A program made the position numbers and the translations under genes. 64,000 nucleotides of DNA, from positions 1-64,000 of the forward strand of contig CADBTW010000005.1 in the NCBI GenBank assembly GCA_902797695.1. Direction: 5' to 3'. Below the pieces are notes generated by a model that was given only the letters and a program-made list of their open reading frames with translations, made no database searches and was not told the origin of the DNA. The stretch is from an uncultured Sutterellaceae bacterium (lineage in GTDB: Bacteria; Pseudomonadota; Gammaproteobacteria; Burkholderiales; Burkholderiaceae_F). Shown here in pieces: positions 38,425 to 48,182 of this stretch; positions within the stretch are counted from its first letter, which is position 1; each line of letters starts with the position of its first letter.

Positions 38425-40434
38425 TCAGGACTTCGGTTCGCCCTCTTCCGTCTTCTGCCCGTCCGGAATCACGGCGGGAGCTTCCTGCCGGGGCCCTTCG
38501 GAGAGGAGTTCGGCCGCTGCCGCCTCTTCCTCGTCCTCCTCGGAGAGTTCCGAACCCTCGGCGCTCCTCACCTCGCGAAGCTTCACTTCAAGGACAAGCC
38601 CGATGTAGTCGAGCCCGATGATGTCGAGAAGCACCTTGCTCCCGCGCGGCAGCTCGGGCAGCCCCGGCACGCGCTGCATGAAGGGGATGCCGTCCACGCG
38701 GACAAGGTCGCCCTTCACGACAATCGCCTCGATCTGCCGGATCTTCTCCTGCTCGATCCAGCGAAGCGACCAGTAGCGCTCCATCCGGGTCTGGAAGTCC
38801 TTGTAGAGCCCGTAGACGTTCTCGAACTGGGCGACGATCGTGAAGAAGTCGGAGTCATTCCGCTCGTAGGGCGGCTTCTCGCCGAGGACCGTCGCGATGA
38901 TCTGCTGCTGGTTCACGAGGTCGACGTAGCGCCGGAGGGGCGACGTGCACCAGGAGTAGCGGGAAACCCCGAGCCCGTCGTGGGGGCCTCCCACCGTGCT
39001 CATCCGGACGCGGCCCATCCTCTGGCTGCGGTAGATCCCGGCGGTGCCGTGCTCCTCGAGCCACATTCCCCAGACGCTGTTCGCGAAGATCATCGACTCC
39101 GCGACAACCAGGTCGAGCGGCTCGCCGCGGCGACGTCCCTTCACGTGGATCACCGCGTCCTCTCCCTCGCCCTCGAGGTCGAAGAACCAGTCGATCTTGC
39201 CCTTCACCTCCGGGCGGCCGCGAACCGCCTCGCGCTCGGAGAGCCTCGCCTTCGCGAAACGCCAGAGGAACCGGATGTCGTCCGCGTGCGGGATCGAGAG
39301 CTCACCCCCTTCCATCGCCTCCTCCGTCACCTCGCTGTCCCACTGGTCGTAGCGGAGGTTCTCCCCCATCTTCACCCGTTCGAAGCGGGTGTCGGTCGAG
39401 AGGACGCTCATCGTCTCGTCGTCCACGACGGCGTAGAGCGTGAGGCAGGGAACGGTCCGGCCTTCGTCAAGCGAAAAAGCCTTGATCCAGTTCTCCGGAA
39501 GCATCGTGGTCTTGAGGCCGGGCGCGTATACGGTCGACATGCGGCCCCGGACGAAGAGATCCATCGGGTCGCCCCGCTTCATGCCGGCCGAGGGCACCGC
39601 GATGTGGATGCCGATGCGGGTCCTGCCGCCCTCGAGGTGGGTGACGGAGGTAGCGTCGTCGATTTCAGTCGTGCTCGAGTCGTCGATCGAGAACGGCACG
39701 GCGTCCGAGACCGGCAGCGTCGCCCCGACCCCCTCGGGGGGCTCAGGCAACGTGTCCGGGAAGCCGGCCCCTGCGGGGAAGTTCGCCTCGTAGAACGAAT
39801 CGACGTGCCAGTGCCAGGGAGAGGCGATCGCCTTCAGCCGGAGGAGGAGCTTAAGCGGTGTCTCGCGGGCTTCGGCCGCGGCGTCCGAAAGCGCCTTCCA
39901 CTCGATGCTGTTCTTGTCCGGGTGAATGAGAAGCCCGATCGGGTCGGAGGCGATCTCGGGCGGCACCGTCCCGCCGAGGAGCCCGGCCGTCATCGCCCTG
40001 CGCTTCTCCTCGAGCTTCTTCTTCCGCTCGAGCGCCTCGAGCGCCCGCTTCAGGATGTCGGGGGGCGCCGGCCTGTAGCGGCCGCGCCCCTTCCTGTAGA
40101 AATAGACCGGGGAATCGTGAAGCCTCATCAGCAGGCCGGCGCGGGCCGTGCAGGACGGCTTCTCGCCGAAATACTCGGCCGCGAGCTCATCGAACCCGAA
40201 CTCTTCCTTCGGCGCAACCTCCCACAGGAAGTCAAGGTCGAGCTGCTCGGCCTCGGCCTTCGCCTGCTCCATGAAGGCGGCGGGTTCCGGCTGCTCGAAG
40301 CTGAAGAACACCTTCGAGCCCTTCACCTTGGTGCGCTTTCCGGTCGGCAGCTCGACCTGATAGGTCGAGCCGGTAGAGGAAAGCACGGTTCCTGCCTTGA
40401 ATGAGCCGTTGTCGTCAAAGAAAAGATTCGTCAT
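38425..40434 (-). CDS. RNase II/R-family exoribonuclease (RNB domain)
   Basis: A 669-residue 3'-5' exoribonuclease-type protein. The RNB domain begins near residue 245 with the metal-binding Asp cluster in FSIDDSSTTEIDDATSV, followed by GIHIAVPSAG, MSTVYAPG and a late SPLRRYVDLVNQQQ. The N-terminal half lacks the usual paired cold-shock domains of RNase R. This form is common in betaproteobacteria. Its ATG overlaps the yqiA stop (ATGA). Confidence 0.9.
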   Translation of the reverse strand: MTNLFFDDNGSFKAGTVLSSTGSTYQVELPTGKRTKVKGSKVFFSFEQPEPAAFMEQAKAEAEQLDLDFLWEVAPKEEFGFDELAAEYFGEKPSCTARAGLLMRLHDSPVYFYRKGRGRYRPAPPDILKRALEALERKKKLEEKRRAMTAGLLGGTVPPEIASDPIGLLIHPDKNSIEWKALSDAAAEARETPLKLLLRLKAIASPWHWHVDSFYEANFPAGAGFPDTLPEPPEGVGATLPVSDAVPFSIDDSSTTEIDDATSVTHLEGGRTRIGIHIAVPSAGMKRGDPMDLFVRGRMSTVYAPGLKTTMLPENWIKAFSLDEGRTVPCLTLYAVVDDETMSVLSTDTRFERVKMGENLRYDQWDSEVTEEAMEGGELSIPHADDIRFLWRFAKARLSEREAVRGRPEVKGKIDWFFDLEGEGEDAVIHVKGRRRGEPLDLVVAESMIFANSVWGMWLEEHGTAGIYRSQRMGRVRMSTVGGPHDGLGVSRYSWCTSPLRRYVDLVNQQQIIATVLGEKPPYERNDSDFFTIVAQFENVYGLYKDFQTRMERYWSLRWIEQEKIRQIEAIVVKGDLVRVDGIPFMQRVPGLPELPRGSKVLLDIIGLDYIGLVLEVKLREVRSAEGSELSEEDEEEAAAAELLSEGPRQEAPAVIPDGQKTEEGEPKS

Positions 40435-41039
40435 GTCGCTGCAGGTAAGTCTGAAGTCTGAATCTGAAGGGCCGGGTCGGCGCAGTAGTCCGCCACCAGC
40501 CGGACATACCGCTCGAAGCAGCTCACCTGATGGTCCCCGCCTTCTACCAGGACCCGGGGTGACTGCCGGTACTTGCGGTCCGCCTCATGCCAGTCGAGGA
40601 CTTCGTCCCCGGTCGAAAGGAGGACAAAATAGCGGGACGGAATTGTAATGGAGGGCGTGTCCAGTTCCCTGAGCTGCCGCTCGTAGTCCTCGGTGATCAG
40701 GACCTTCCTCCCGGTGCCGTAGACCGTCTGCTCGCCAAGGAAGTCGCGCACGAAGGCCCAGGGCCTCACGGCGGGATTGATCAGCACCGCGCGGCAGCCG
40801 ATCCGCTCCGCGACCCACCCGGCGTAGAACCCGCCGAGGCTCGAGCCAACGACGGTGAGAAGTCCCGGGGGAACGCTCTTCGCCGCCTCGAGGATCACGT
40901 CCGACGCTTCCTTCGGGGAAAGGGTGAGGTCGGGGGCGAGGAAGCGCATGCCCCGGGCTTCGTGCTCGGCCTTGAGGAGCATGCCCTTCCTCGAGCGGGG
41001 CGAAGAGAGGAACCCGTGGAGGTAGAGAGTCGTCCTCAT
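40431..41039 (-). CDS. yqiA: YqiA-like esterase
   Basis: A 202-residue alpha/beta hydrolase. YLHGFLSSP (oxyanion region), the nucleophile in VVGSSLGGFYA, the acid in LLSTGDEVLDW and the His in EGGDHQVS form a complete catalytic triad and match the YqiA/UPF0227 esterase family. The start ATG overlaps the mpl stop, and its own stop overlaps the rnb start, so translation of the three is coupled. The physiological substrate is unknown. Confidence 0.88.
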   Translation of the reverse strand: MRTTLYLHGFLSSPRSRKGMLLKAEHEARGMRFLAPDLTLSPKEASDVILEAAKSVPPGLLTVVGSSLGGFYAGWVAERIGCRAVLINPAVRPWAFVRDFLGEQTVYGTGRKVLITEDYERQLRELDTPSITIPSRYFVLLSTGDEVLDWHEADRKYRQSPRVLVEGGDHQVSCFERYVRLVADYCADPALQIQTSDLPAAT

Positions 41040-42406
41040 GCTGCCGCATTCCCCTCGGAAGCCCTCGCCCGAAGCGCCGCGAGAAGCTTGCCGTGGATAC
41101 CGCCGAACCCGCCGTTGCTCATGACGAGCATGCTGTCGCCGGGCCGGGACCAGGCGACGGCGTCCTCCACGAGCTTTCCGAGGTCGCTGTAGGTGTGGGC
41201 CTTCGCGCCGAGCGGCGCGAGCGTCTCGGCCTCGTTCCACTGCACGCCCTTTCCGGCGAAGCAGAAGACCTGGTCTGCGTCGGAAAGCGCCCCGGGAAGC
41301 GCGGCGCGCATCGTGCCCATCTTCATCGTGTTGGAGCGCGGCTCGAGGATCGCGATGAGCCGCCCCTTCCCGTACCCGATCCTGCCGCGAAGCGCGGCAA
41401 TCGTCTCGCGGATCGCGGTGGGATGGTGCGCGAAGTCGTCGATCACCGTGACCCCGTCCTCGCACCCCTTCGCCTCGAGCCGCCGCTTCACGCCGGAGAA
41501 CTCCTCCATCGAGGCGATCGCGTCCCGGGGATCGACTCCGGCGTCGCGCGCTGCCGCGATGGCGGCGAGGGTGTTCAGCTGGTTGTGGCGACCGAGAAGC
41601 GGGCTGCGAAGCACCCCGAACCGTTCCCCGCGGAAGCTCACTTCGCCCTCCGCGCTGATTTCCCAGCCCTCCGGGGAATCGAACCGCTCGACGCGGCTCC
41701 AGCATCCCATGCTGAGGACCCGGTCGAGGGTCGAGCTGCGGCCGTTCGCAACAACAAGCGCCTTCCGGGCCATGGTCCGGACGAGGTGGTGGAAGCTCTT
41801 CTCGATCGCCTCGACGCTGTCGAAGATGTCGGCGTGGTCGTACTCGAGGTTGTTCAGGATCGCGGTGCGGGGCCGGTAGTGCACGAACTTGCTCCGCTTG
41901 TCGAAGAAGCAGGTGTCGTACTCGTCCCCCTCGATCACGAAGTAGGGACTTTCGGGAGAAAGCCTCGCGCTCCGCTCAAAATTGGAGGGAACGCCCCCGA
42001 TCAGGTAGCCCGGGGCGCGGCCCGCGCGCTCAAGCATCCATGCGAGGATGGAGCTCGTCGTTGTCTTCCCGTGGGTACCGGCGACCGTGAGGACGTGCCG
42101 TCCCTGGAGGATGTTCTCGCTGATCCACTGGGGACCCGAGGTGTAGGGGAGGCCCGCGTCGAGGATCGCCTCGAGAAGCGGGTTCCCTCGGGAAATCGCG
42201 TTCCCGATCACCCAGAGGTCGGGCTTCACGGCAAGCTGGTCCGCCCCGTACCCCTCGTAAAGACGGATCCCGGCTTCTCTCAGCTGGTCGCTCATCGGGG
42301 GATAGACCCCCGCGTCGCACCCGGTCACCCGGTGCCCGGCCTGGGCCGCGAGCTGTGCGACGCCGCCCATGAAGGTTCCGCAAATTCCAAGGATATGTAT
42401 ATGCAT
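41036..42406 (-). CDS. mpl: UDP-N-acetylmuramate:L-Ala-gamma-D-Glu-meso-DAP ligase
   Basis: Recycles murein tripeptide directly onto UDP-MurNAc. The 456-residue Mur-ligase-fold protein opens with HIHILGICGTFMGG (UDP site), has the ATP loop AGTHGKTTTSSI near residue 110, EGDEYDTCFFDKRSK, and DDFAHHPTAI. These are Mpl features rather than MurC. It heads the mpl-yqiA-rnb set. With ampD at 60.7 kb, the window carries two peptidoglycan-recycling genes. Confidence 0.96.
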   Translation of the reverse strand: MHIHILGICGTFMGGVAQLAAQAGHRVTGCDAGVYPPMSDQLREAGIRLYEGYGADQLAVKPDLWVIGNAISRGNPLLEAILDAGLPYTSGPQWISENILQGRHVLTVAGTHGKTTTSSILAWMLERAGRAPGYLIGGVPSNFERSARLSPESPYFVIEGDEYDTCFFDKRSKFVHYRPRTAILNNLEYDHADIFDSVEAIEKSFHHLVRTMARKALVVANGRSSTLDRVLSMGCWSRVERFDSPEGWEISAEGEVSFRGERFGVLRSPLLGRHNQLNTLAAIAAARDAGVDPRDAIASMEEFSGVKRRLEAKGCEDGVTVIDDFAHHPTAIRETIAALRGRIGYGKGRLIAILEPRSNTMKMGTMRAALPGALSDADQVFCFAGKGVQWNEAETLAPLGAKAHTYSDLGKLVEDAVAWSRPGDSMLVMSNGGFGGIHGKLLAALRARASEGNAAA

Positions 42407-42577
42407 GGATCAGCCAGAAGGGGCGGACCGGGAGGAGGCTCGGCTTCCGCCCGCCTCCCCGCTTCGGCGCACCCCGTACAAAATATGAGTGAAGACCGTC
42501 ATTTTAGCGGCGCGCAGACGCCGGAACGCCCTCCAGGCCTTCCGGATTCGCCGCGCGCCTCACCAGGGAGAACCGCG

Positions 42578-43228
42578 ATGGACAGCCTTACCGAGGAAGC
42601 GGCGGCACTAGTCGCTCGCCATATCGTCGACGGACACTGCAGCTGGGCGCTGGCGAGGTCGAAGGCCGCGAGGGAACTCGGCCCCGGGGTACCCCTTCCC
42701 GATTCCTCGCTCATCGAGACCGCCGTGCGGGAGCACCTCGCGGTCTTCTCCCCAGAGCACCCGGAACTTCTCGCCGCGCTTCGGGCCGAGGCGCTTCTCA
42801 TCATGCGGAAGCTCGAGGACGCCGGGCTCGGGGTCTACCTCACGGGCGCCGTGCTGAACGGCGCGGCGACCGAGGACTCGTGCATCCGGCTCGAGTGCTT
42901 CGCGGAAAGCGGGAAGGAGGCCGAGCTCGTGCTATACGGACTTGGCGTCGCCTGGGAACCGGTGGACCCGCAGGACACCCCGGGGCTGCACCCGCTTGAA
43001 GCGGCGGGCTGGCTTCACCCGATTCGCCGCGGCTCGCTTCTTTCCCGGCTGATGCCCGGAACCCGGGCGATCGTCGTGACGCTCGAAGTGCTTCCGGAAA
43101 GGGACCGGGGCCGGAACCCGCGGAAGAGGTCCCCCGACAGGTTCCAGACCGCGGCCGAAGCCTCGGGCCGCGTCACCTCGGAAGAGCTCGGACGGCTCAT
43201 CCGCAGCTCCCGTTCCTCTGCGGATTAG
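42578..43228 (+). CDS. Conserved hypothetical protein, nucleotidyltransferase-like
   Basis: A 216-residue soluble protein. An N-terminal helical region (residues 1-65) precedes a segment with YLTGAVLNGAATEDSCIRLECF, which resembles the strand and loop of minimal nucleotidyltransferases found beside mpl in betaproteobacteria. The family is conserved but, as far as I know, functionally uncharacterised. AGGGAG precedes the ATG by about 8 nt; an in-frame ATG at 42485 would add 31 weakly credible residues. It diverges from mpl. Confidence 0.7.
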   Translation: MDSLTEEAAALVARHIVDGHCSWALARSKAARELGPGVPLPDSSLIETAVREHLAVFSPEHPELLAALRAEALLIMRKLEDAGLGVYLTGAVLNGAATEDSCIRLECFAESGKEAELVLYGLGVAWEPVDPQDTPGLHPLEAAGWLHPIRRGSLLSRLMPGTRAIVVTLEVLPERDRGRNPRKRSPDRFQTAAEASGRVTSEELGRLIRSSRSSAD

Positions 43229-43512
43229 CCTCTTTTTAGTCCTCCGGATTTCCCTATAAGGGGTTTGCCTTTTACAATCCAAGAAATATTTTTTGCCGCA
43301 GTTCGCGTCTTTTCGCCGCTAGATGAAGGCAGACAGCCCCGGTTCGTTCCTCAAGGGGAAGAGCCCCGGCACGAAAATCCCGAATTGCAGCCAATGGGTT
43401 AGCCCCGCTCCGGCGGACACTGGCCCGAAGAGAAAGGAAGCGGCGGGAGAACGCCCCCTCTAATTAATAAGAGCGGTGCCGCGGCCCCGGCTTCTGGAAA
43501 GCGAAGGAAATT
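43229..43512 (+). other. Long leader upstream of accB
   Basis: A 284-nt non-coding stretch. TACAAT at 43273-43278 is a possible -10 box, with only a poor -35. GCCCCGG occurs twice (around 43337 and 43362), flanking AAGGGGAAG. I recognise no riboswitch. A leader of more than 200 nt would leave room for the post-transcriptional control known for acc genes in other bacteria; that is inference. Confidence 0.35.
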
Positions 43513-43986
43513 ATGGATCTCAGAAAAATCAAGACCCTGATCGACCTGGTCCGCGAGAGCGGCGTGGCCGAGCTTGAAGTGAACGAAGGCGAAGACCATC
43601 TTCGGATCGTGAACGCCCACGGCGCTCCCGCGCTCCCCGCGGGAACCGTGACGGCTGATTTTTCAAGCGCCGCAACTCCTGCGGCTCCCGCCCCCGCTCC
43701 GGCGGCCGCCCCTGCAGCCGCGCCTGCCCCCGAAGCGCCGAAGCCGGCCGAAGGAAAGACGGTGACGAGCCCCATGGTCGGGACTTTCTACCGCTCTCCC
43801 TCGCCCGAGGCGAAGCCCTTCGTCCAGGTGGGCGACGCGGTGAAGAAGGGCGACACCCTTTGCATCATCGAGGCGATGAAGCTCCTGAACGAAATCGAGG
43901 CCGAAGAGGACGGGGTCATAAAGGAAGTCCTCGTCGAGAACGGACAGCCTGTCGAGTACGGCCAGCCCCTCTTCATCCTTGGATAG
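43513..43986 (+). CDS. accB: Biotin carboxyl carrier protein of acetyl-CoA carboxylase
   Basis: A 157-residue protein. The N-terminal helix ([13 protein letters not shown]) interacts with biotin carboxylase. An Ala/Pro-rich linker (about residues 58-82) follows, then the biotinyl domain with the modified Lys in [14 protein letters not shown]; most homologs read EAMKMMNE, so the LL is a mild variation. accC follows after 8 nt. Confidence 0.97.
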   Translation: MDLRKIKTLIDLVRESGVAELEVNEGEDHLRIVNAHGAPALPAGTVTADFSSAATPAAPAPAPAAAPAAAPAPEAPKPAEGKTVTSPMVGTFYRSPSPEAKPFVQVGDAVKKGDTLCIIEAMKLLNEIEAEEDGVIKEVLVENGQPVEYGQPLFILG

Positions 43987-43994
43987 CAGCCAGC

Positions 43995-45344
43995 ATGTTC
44001 GGAAAGATTCTGATCGCAAACCGGGGCGAGATAGCGCTCCGGATCCAAAGGGCCTGCCGCGAACTCGGCATAAAGACCGTCGCCGTGCACTCGGTCGCGG
44101 ACTCTGACGCGAAGTACGTGCGGCTCGCCGACGAGAGCGTCTGCATCGGCCCGGCCCCCTCCTCACAGTCCTACCTCAACATTCCGGCGATCATCAGCGC
44201 GGCGGAAGTGACCGACGCGGAGGCCATCCACCCGGGCTACGGGTTCCTGTCCGAGAACGCTGACTTCGCCGAGCGGGTCGAGCAGTCGGGTTTCGCCTTC
44301 ATCGGGCCGCGGCCGGAGACCATCCGGCTGATGGGGGACAAGATTTCCGCAAAGCACGCCATGCAGGAAGCGGGCGTGCCCTGCGTGCCGGGCAGCGAAG
44401 GCGCCCTTCCGAGCGATCCGGACGAGATCAGGAGAATCGCCCGCGAGGTGGGCTATCCCTGCTTCATCAAGTCGAGCGGCGGCGGTGGCGGCCGGGGCAT
44501 GCGCGTCGTGAGGAGCGAGGCCGCCCTAATCAATTCCGTGAACCTCACGCAGCAGGAGGCGAAGGCGGCCTTCGGAAACCCGGAGGTGTACCTCGAGCGC
44601 TATCTCGAGAATCCCCGCCACATCGAGATCCAGGTCCTCTGCGACAACTTCAGGAACGCGGTCTACCTCGGAGAGCGCGACTGCTCGATGCAGCGCCGCA
44701 ACCAGAAGATCCTCGAGGAGGCTCCCGCACCCGGGATCCCCCGCCGCCTGATCGACAGGCTCGGGCGCCGCTGCGTCGACGCCTGCAAGAAGATCGGCTA
44801 CCGCGGCACCGGCACGTTCGAGTTCCTTTACGAGAACGAGCAGTTCTACTTCATCGAGATGAACACCCGGGTCCAGGTCGAGCACACCGTCACGGAAGAA
44901 GTAACCGGAGTCGACATCGTCGCCGAACAGATCAGGATCGCGGCCGGCGAGCGGCTCACGCTCCGGCAGCGCGACATCCAGATGAACGGCCATGCGATTG
45001 AATGCCGCATCAACGCCGAGGACCCGTACACGTTCGTGCCGTCTCCCGGCAAGGTGACCGCCTGGCATCTCCCCGGCGGCCCCGGCATCCGGATCGACAC
45101 CCACGTCTTCACGGGCTACACGGTGCCCCCGTACTACGACTCGCTCGTCGCGAAGCTGATCGCCCACGGCCACACCCGCGAGCAGGCACTCGCCCGCATG
45201 AGCATCGCGCTCTCCGAATTCGCGGTCGAAGGCATCAAGACCAACATCCGGCTTCACCGCGATATCATGGCAGACGAAAAGGTGCGCCAGGGCGGCGTCA
45301 GCATCCACTACCTCGAGGAAAAGCTGAAGTCGCTCCACTCGTAG
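43995..45344 (+). CDS. accC: Biotin carboxylase subunit of acetyl-CoA carboxylase
   Basis: Carboxylates biotin on AccB using ATP and bicarbonate. From the ATG of [14 protein letters not shown] it is 449 residues, the standard length. [15 protein letters not shown], the Gly-rich ATP lid [19 protein letters not shown] and [19 protein letters not shown] are intact. The 45 codons in frame upstream overlap accB and are excluded. Confidence 0.98.
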   Translation: MFGKILIANRGEIALRIQRACRELGIKTVAVHSVADSDAKYVRLADESVCIGPAPSSQSYLNIPAIISAAEVTDAEAIHPGYGFLSENADFAERVEQSGFAFIGPRPETIRLMGDKISAKHAMQEAGVPCVPGSEGALPSDPDEIRRIAREVGYPCFIKSSGGGGGRGMRVVRSEAALINSVNLTQQEAKAAFGNPEVYLERYLENPRHIEIQVLCDNFRNAVYLGERDCSMQRRNQKILEEAPAPGIPRRLIDRLGRRCVDACKKIGYRGTGTFEFLYENEQFYFIEMNTRVQVEHTVTEEVTGVDIVAEQIRIAAGERLTLRQRDIQMNGHAIECRINAEDPYTFVPSPGKVTAWHLPGGPGIRIDTHVFTGYTVPPYYDSLVAKLIAHGHTREQALARMSIALSEFAVEGIKTNIRLHRDIMADEKVRQGGVSIHYLEEKLKSLHS

Positions 45345-45387
45345 GCGAGTCTCCGGCGCGCTTCCCCCACGTTGGAGAGCAAAGGCA

Positions 45388-46287
45388 ATGCAGGAGATCA
45401 CGCTCTACGCCGACCGCGGCAACGCCGAGACGATCGGCGACATGCTGATGGAGGCCGGCGCAAGCAGCTACACGACCCAGGACGCAGACGAAGGAACGGC
45501 GGCGGAAGCCCCGCTCTTCGGTGAGCCGGGGCTTGAACCGAAGGTCCAGGCCTGGAACCGCTCGGTCGTGACCGTCCTCGCCGAGGACTCGTTCGACTGG
45601 AAGACCGCGATCGCCGTGATCGAGAAAGCCCTCGGAATCGGGAAGATCCGGGTGAAGGGCGCCGGGCCCGTTCCCGACGTCGACTGGGTCCGCGTAACCC
45701 AGGCCCAGTTCCAGCCGATACAGGCATCCCGCCGTCTCTGGATCGTGCCCTCCTGGTCCGAGGCGCCGGATCCGAAGGCGCTCAACATGAAGCTCGATCC
45801 CGGGGTCGCGTTCGGCACCGGGAGCCATCCGACCACGCACCTCTGCATCCAGTGGCTTGACGAAAACATGCCGAAGGGCGCCACGGTGCTCGACTACGGC
45901 TGCGGCACCGGCATCCTCGCGATAGCCGCCGCGATGTTCGGAGCCTCGGCGGTCGAAGGCTGCGACATCGATCCCCTCGCGGTGGAAGCCGCGCGCTTCA
46001 ACGCGGAAAACAACGGCGTGAAGGGGAACTTCTCGCTGCCTGAGGGCATCCCGGAAGGAAAACCCTACACGGTCGTCATCGCGAACATTCTCTGCAACCC
46101 CCTCATCGCGCTTTCCCCCGTGCTCTGCGGGCACGTGGCCGAAGGCGGTTCGCTCGTTCTTTCCGGCATCCTCGACGACCAGGTTGACCGCATCATCAGC
46201 GCCTTCCACACGGCGGACCAGCGCATTTCGCTCAGGCGCTGGAGAAGCGAGGGCGGCTGGAACGTCCTCGAAGCGAGGAAGGCCTAG
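45388..46287 (+). CDS. prmA: Ribosomal protein L11 methyltransferase
   Basis: Trimethylates residues of L11. The 299-residue protein has an N-terminal substrate-binding domain (about residues 1-80) and a Rossmann methyltransferase domain with LDPGVAFGTGSHPTTHLC, VLDYGCGTGILAIAA (AdoMet loop) and IVIANILCNPL-type NPxL motif. accC-prmA linkage is typical of betaproteobacteria and gammaproteobacteria. Confidence 0.97.
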   Translation: MQEITLYADRGNAETIGDMLMEAGASSYTTQDADEGTAAEAPLFGEPGLEPKVQAWNRSVVTVLAEDSFDWKTAIAVIEKALGIGKIRVKGAGPVPDVDWVRVTQAQFQPIQASRRLWIVPSWSEAPDPKALNMKLDPGVAFGTGSHPTTHLCIQWLDENMPKGATVLDYGCGTGILAIAAAMFGASAVEGCDIDPLAVEAARFNAENNGVKGNFSLPEGIPEGKPYTVVIANILCNPLIALSPVLCGHVAEGGSLVLSGILDDQVDRIISAFHTADQRISLRRWRSEGGWNVLEARKA

Positions 46288-46326
46288 GGGCACCCGCTGC
46301 CAACCAAGGGACGGAGGTAAACGCTT

Positions 46327-47160
46327 ATGGCATACGTTGTCCGCTGCCCGCTCTGCGGCTGCATCTACCAGGTCACCGCCGAAGAACTCGAGCGGGGCGG
46401 GGGGACGCTGCGCTGCGGGATATGCCAGACGCGGTTCAATGCCGGGGAAACGCTCCGGGAAATCGATGACGACGTGCTCGAGGGCCTTCTCTCGGGAGGC
46501 CGTCCGGAGCCTCGGACAAGCGTTTCGCCTGCCCCCCGAAAGCCATCCCGGGAGGAAATCGCCGCTCCCGCGAAGCGGGAACCGCGCGAAGAGCCCTCTT
46601 CCAGTCCCCGCCCCGCGCTCCGGCGGATCAGCCCGCCCGCCTTCTCGGGAAGGACGGAAAGCCGCTCCGGAGCGAAGCCTGCAGCGGTCCGCAGGAAAAG
46701 CGCTTTCTGGCCGATCGGGTGCGTCGTGCTTCTTCTCGTCCTCGCCTGGCAGCTGCTCTCGATTTTCGGACCGGCACTCGGGCGGCATGCCGCTCCGGTA
46801 TTCGCCCTGCGTCAGGCGGTCTGCGGCACCATTCCCTGCCCCGGCCCGGGAAGCGAGGGGGCGAATCCCTACGCGGTCGAGGACTTCGTCCTTGAACCGA
46901 AGGCGGTCGACAGTTACGAGATCCGCCTCAGCCTCGTGAACAGCGCGACCCGCGACCTCGAGCTTCCGCTCCTTGAAGTCACGTTCGCCGACCAGAAGGG
47001 CATCATCGGGATCCGGCGCGTCATGAAGCCCGAGGAGTACGCGGGGCAGAAGGGCAAGGAGAAGATTCCGGCCGCGGGATCCCTCCCGGTCCGCTTCACC
47101 TTCACGCTCACCGGCGGACGCCCCGCTTCCTGCACGGTGCGGGCCGTCCCCCGGGCGTAA
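46327..47160 (+). CDS. Zinc-ribbon and DUF3426 domain membrane protein
   Basis: A 277-residue protein. The N-terminal MJ0042-type zinc ribbon has two CXXC pairs (CPLC at residues 8-11 and CGIC at 35-38). A Pro/Arg-rich linker, one membrane span (about residues 130-150) and a C-terminal DUF3426 domain follow. The position after prmA is conserved in betaproteobacteria. Function is unknown; the topology suggests a cytoplasmic zinc head and a periplasmic domain. Confidence 0.9.
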   Translation: MAYVVRCPLCGCIYQVTAEELERGGGTLRCGICQTRFNAGETLREIDDDVLEGLLSGGRPEPRTSVSPAPRKPSREEIAAPAKREPREEPSSSPRPALRRISPPAFSGRTESRSGAKPAAVRRKSAFWPIGCVVLLLVLAWQLLSIFGPALGRHAAPVFALRQAVCGTIPCPGPGSEGANPYAVEDFVLEPKAVDSYEIRLSLVNSATRDLELPLLEVTFADQKGIIGIRRVMKPEEYAGQKGKEKIPAAGSLPVRFTFTLTGGRPASCTVRAVPRA

Positions 47161-47204
47161 CGCCGGGACCCGGAGCCTGCCTTCGGCATAAAGGAGCCGC
47201 TCCC

Positions 47205-48182
47205 ATGTCCGTCATCATTTCCGGTTCCCTCGCCTACGACACGGTCTGCTTCTTCAAGGGGCGGTTCGGCGAAATGCTGATCCCGGGCGAGCTCTCCCAC
47301 CTGAACATCACTTTCCTAGCGGGGCGGCTCGAGCGCCATTTCGGGGGATGCGCCGGAAACATCGCCTGGTCAAGCCGCCTGCTCGGGGGCTCGCCCAGGA
47401 TCCTCGCCCAGCTCGGGCGGGACGGCGGGGAGTACAGGAGGCGGTTCGAGGAGGCTGGCATCAGCCTCGAGCTCGTCCCGACGCTTCCCGGATTCTGGAC
47501 CGCGCAGGCATTCATCACGGTCGACTCGGCAGGGAACCAGCTCACCACCTTCCACGAGGGGGCAATGGCCGCCCCCCGAACCCTCGGAAGCCGGGAAGCC
47601 GCGGGGGTCACCCTCGCCCACATCGCCCCGGGAGGCGTCGCCGCCATGAGCGACCAGGGGAGGTTCTTCTCTTCGAATGGAATTCCCTACGTGTTCGATC
47701 CGGGCCAGACCACGTCTCAGATTTCCCCGGACGAACTTCGGAGGCTCGCGAAGGGAGCCCGCCTTCTCTGCGTCTCCGAGTACGAGGAAAAGCTCCTCGA
47801 GGAACGGACCGGATTGACAAGGCGCGAACTCGCGTCTGGCCGCCGGGTCCTTCTCGTCACGTACGGAAGCGCGGGGTCGGTTTTTTATCTTCCAGACGGC
47901 AGCGAAGTGGAAGTGGCCGCGGTTCCCGCTTCGTCCGTCGCGGATCCGGTCGGTGCAGGCGACGCCTACCGGGGTGGACTGCTGCGAGGGCTTGAGGCGG
48001 GCCTCGGGTGGAAGGAGTGCGGGCAGCTCGGCGCCACCATGTCCTCCTTCAAGATCGAGCACGGAGGCGGGCAGGGCTACAGCCCGTCGATCGGGGAGAT
48101 AGCCGAACGGTACGAGGACGCCTGGAGGGAAAGCCTTCCCCTTCCCGTGAACGGAAGGGAAAAGCTTCCTGAAAAGTCCTAG
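47205..48182 (+). CDS. PfkB-family carbohydrate kinase
   Basis: A 325-residue ribokinase-fold kinase. An N-terminal GGCAGNIAWSSRLLGG substrate loop and the catalytic anion hole in ADPVGAGDAYRGG near residues 245-257 are present. This is the adenosine/sugar kinase subtype regularly found downstream of prmA-DUF3426 in betaproteobacteria; the substrate cannot be fixed from sequence. Its TAG stop shares a CTAG with the tolA stop. Confidence 0.9.
   Translation: MSVIISGSLAYDTVCFFKGRFGEMLIPGELSHLNITFLAGRLERHFGGCAGNIAWSSRLLGGSPRILAQLGRDGGEYRRRFEEAGISLELVPTLPGFWTAQAFITVDSAGNQLTTFHEGAMAAPRTLGSREAAGVTLAHIAPGGVAAMSDQGRFFSSNGIPYVFDPGQTTSQISPDELRRLAKGARLLCVSEYEEKLLEERTGLTRRELASGRRVLLVTYGSAGSVFYLPDGSEVEVAAVPASSVADPVGAGDAYRGGLLRGLEAGLGWKECGQLGATMSSFKIEHGGGQGYSPSIGEIAERYEDAWRESLPLPVNGREKLPEKS

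Noticed and set aside
43337..43368. Shared sequence CCTCAAGGGGAA between the accB leader and the mgtE/transglycosylase gap (35505-35516), with a shorter match near 60639
   Set aside because: AAGGGGAA is frequent in this genome (Lys-Gly-Lys codons, Shine-Dalgarno-like runs) and the flanks do not align convincingly, so it is probably chance.
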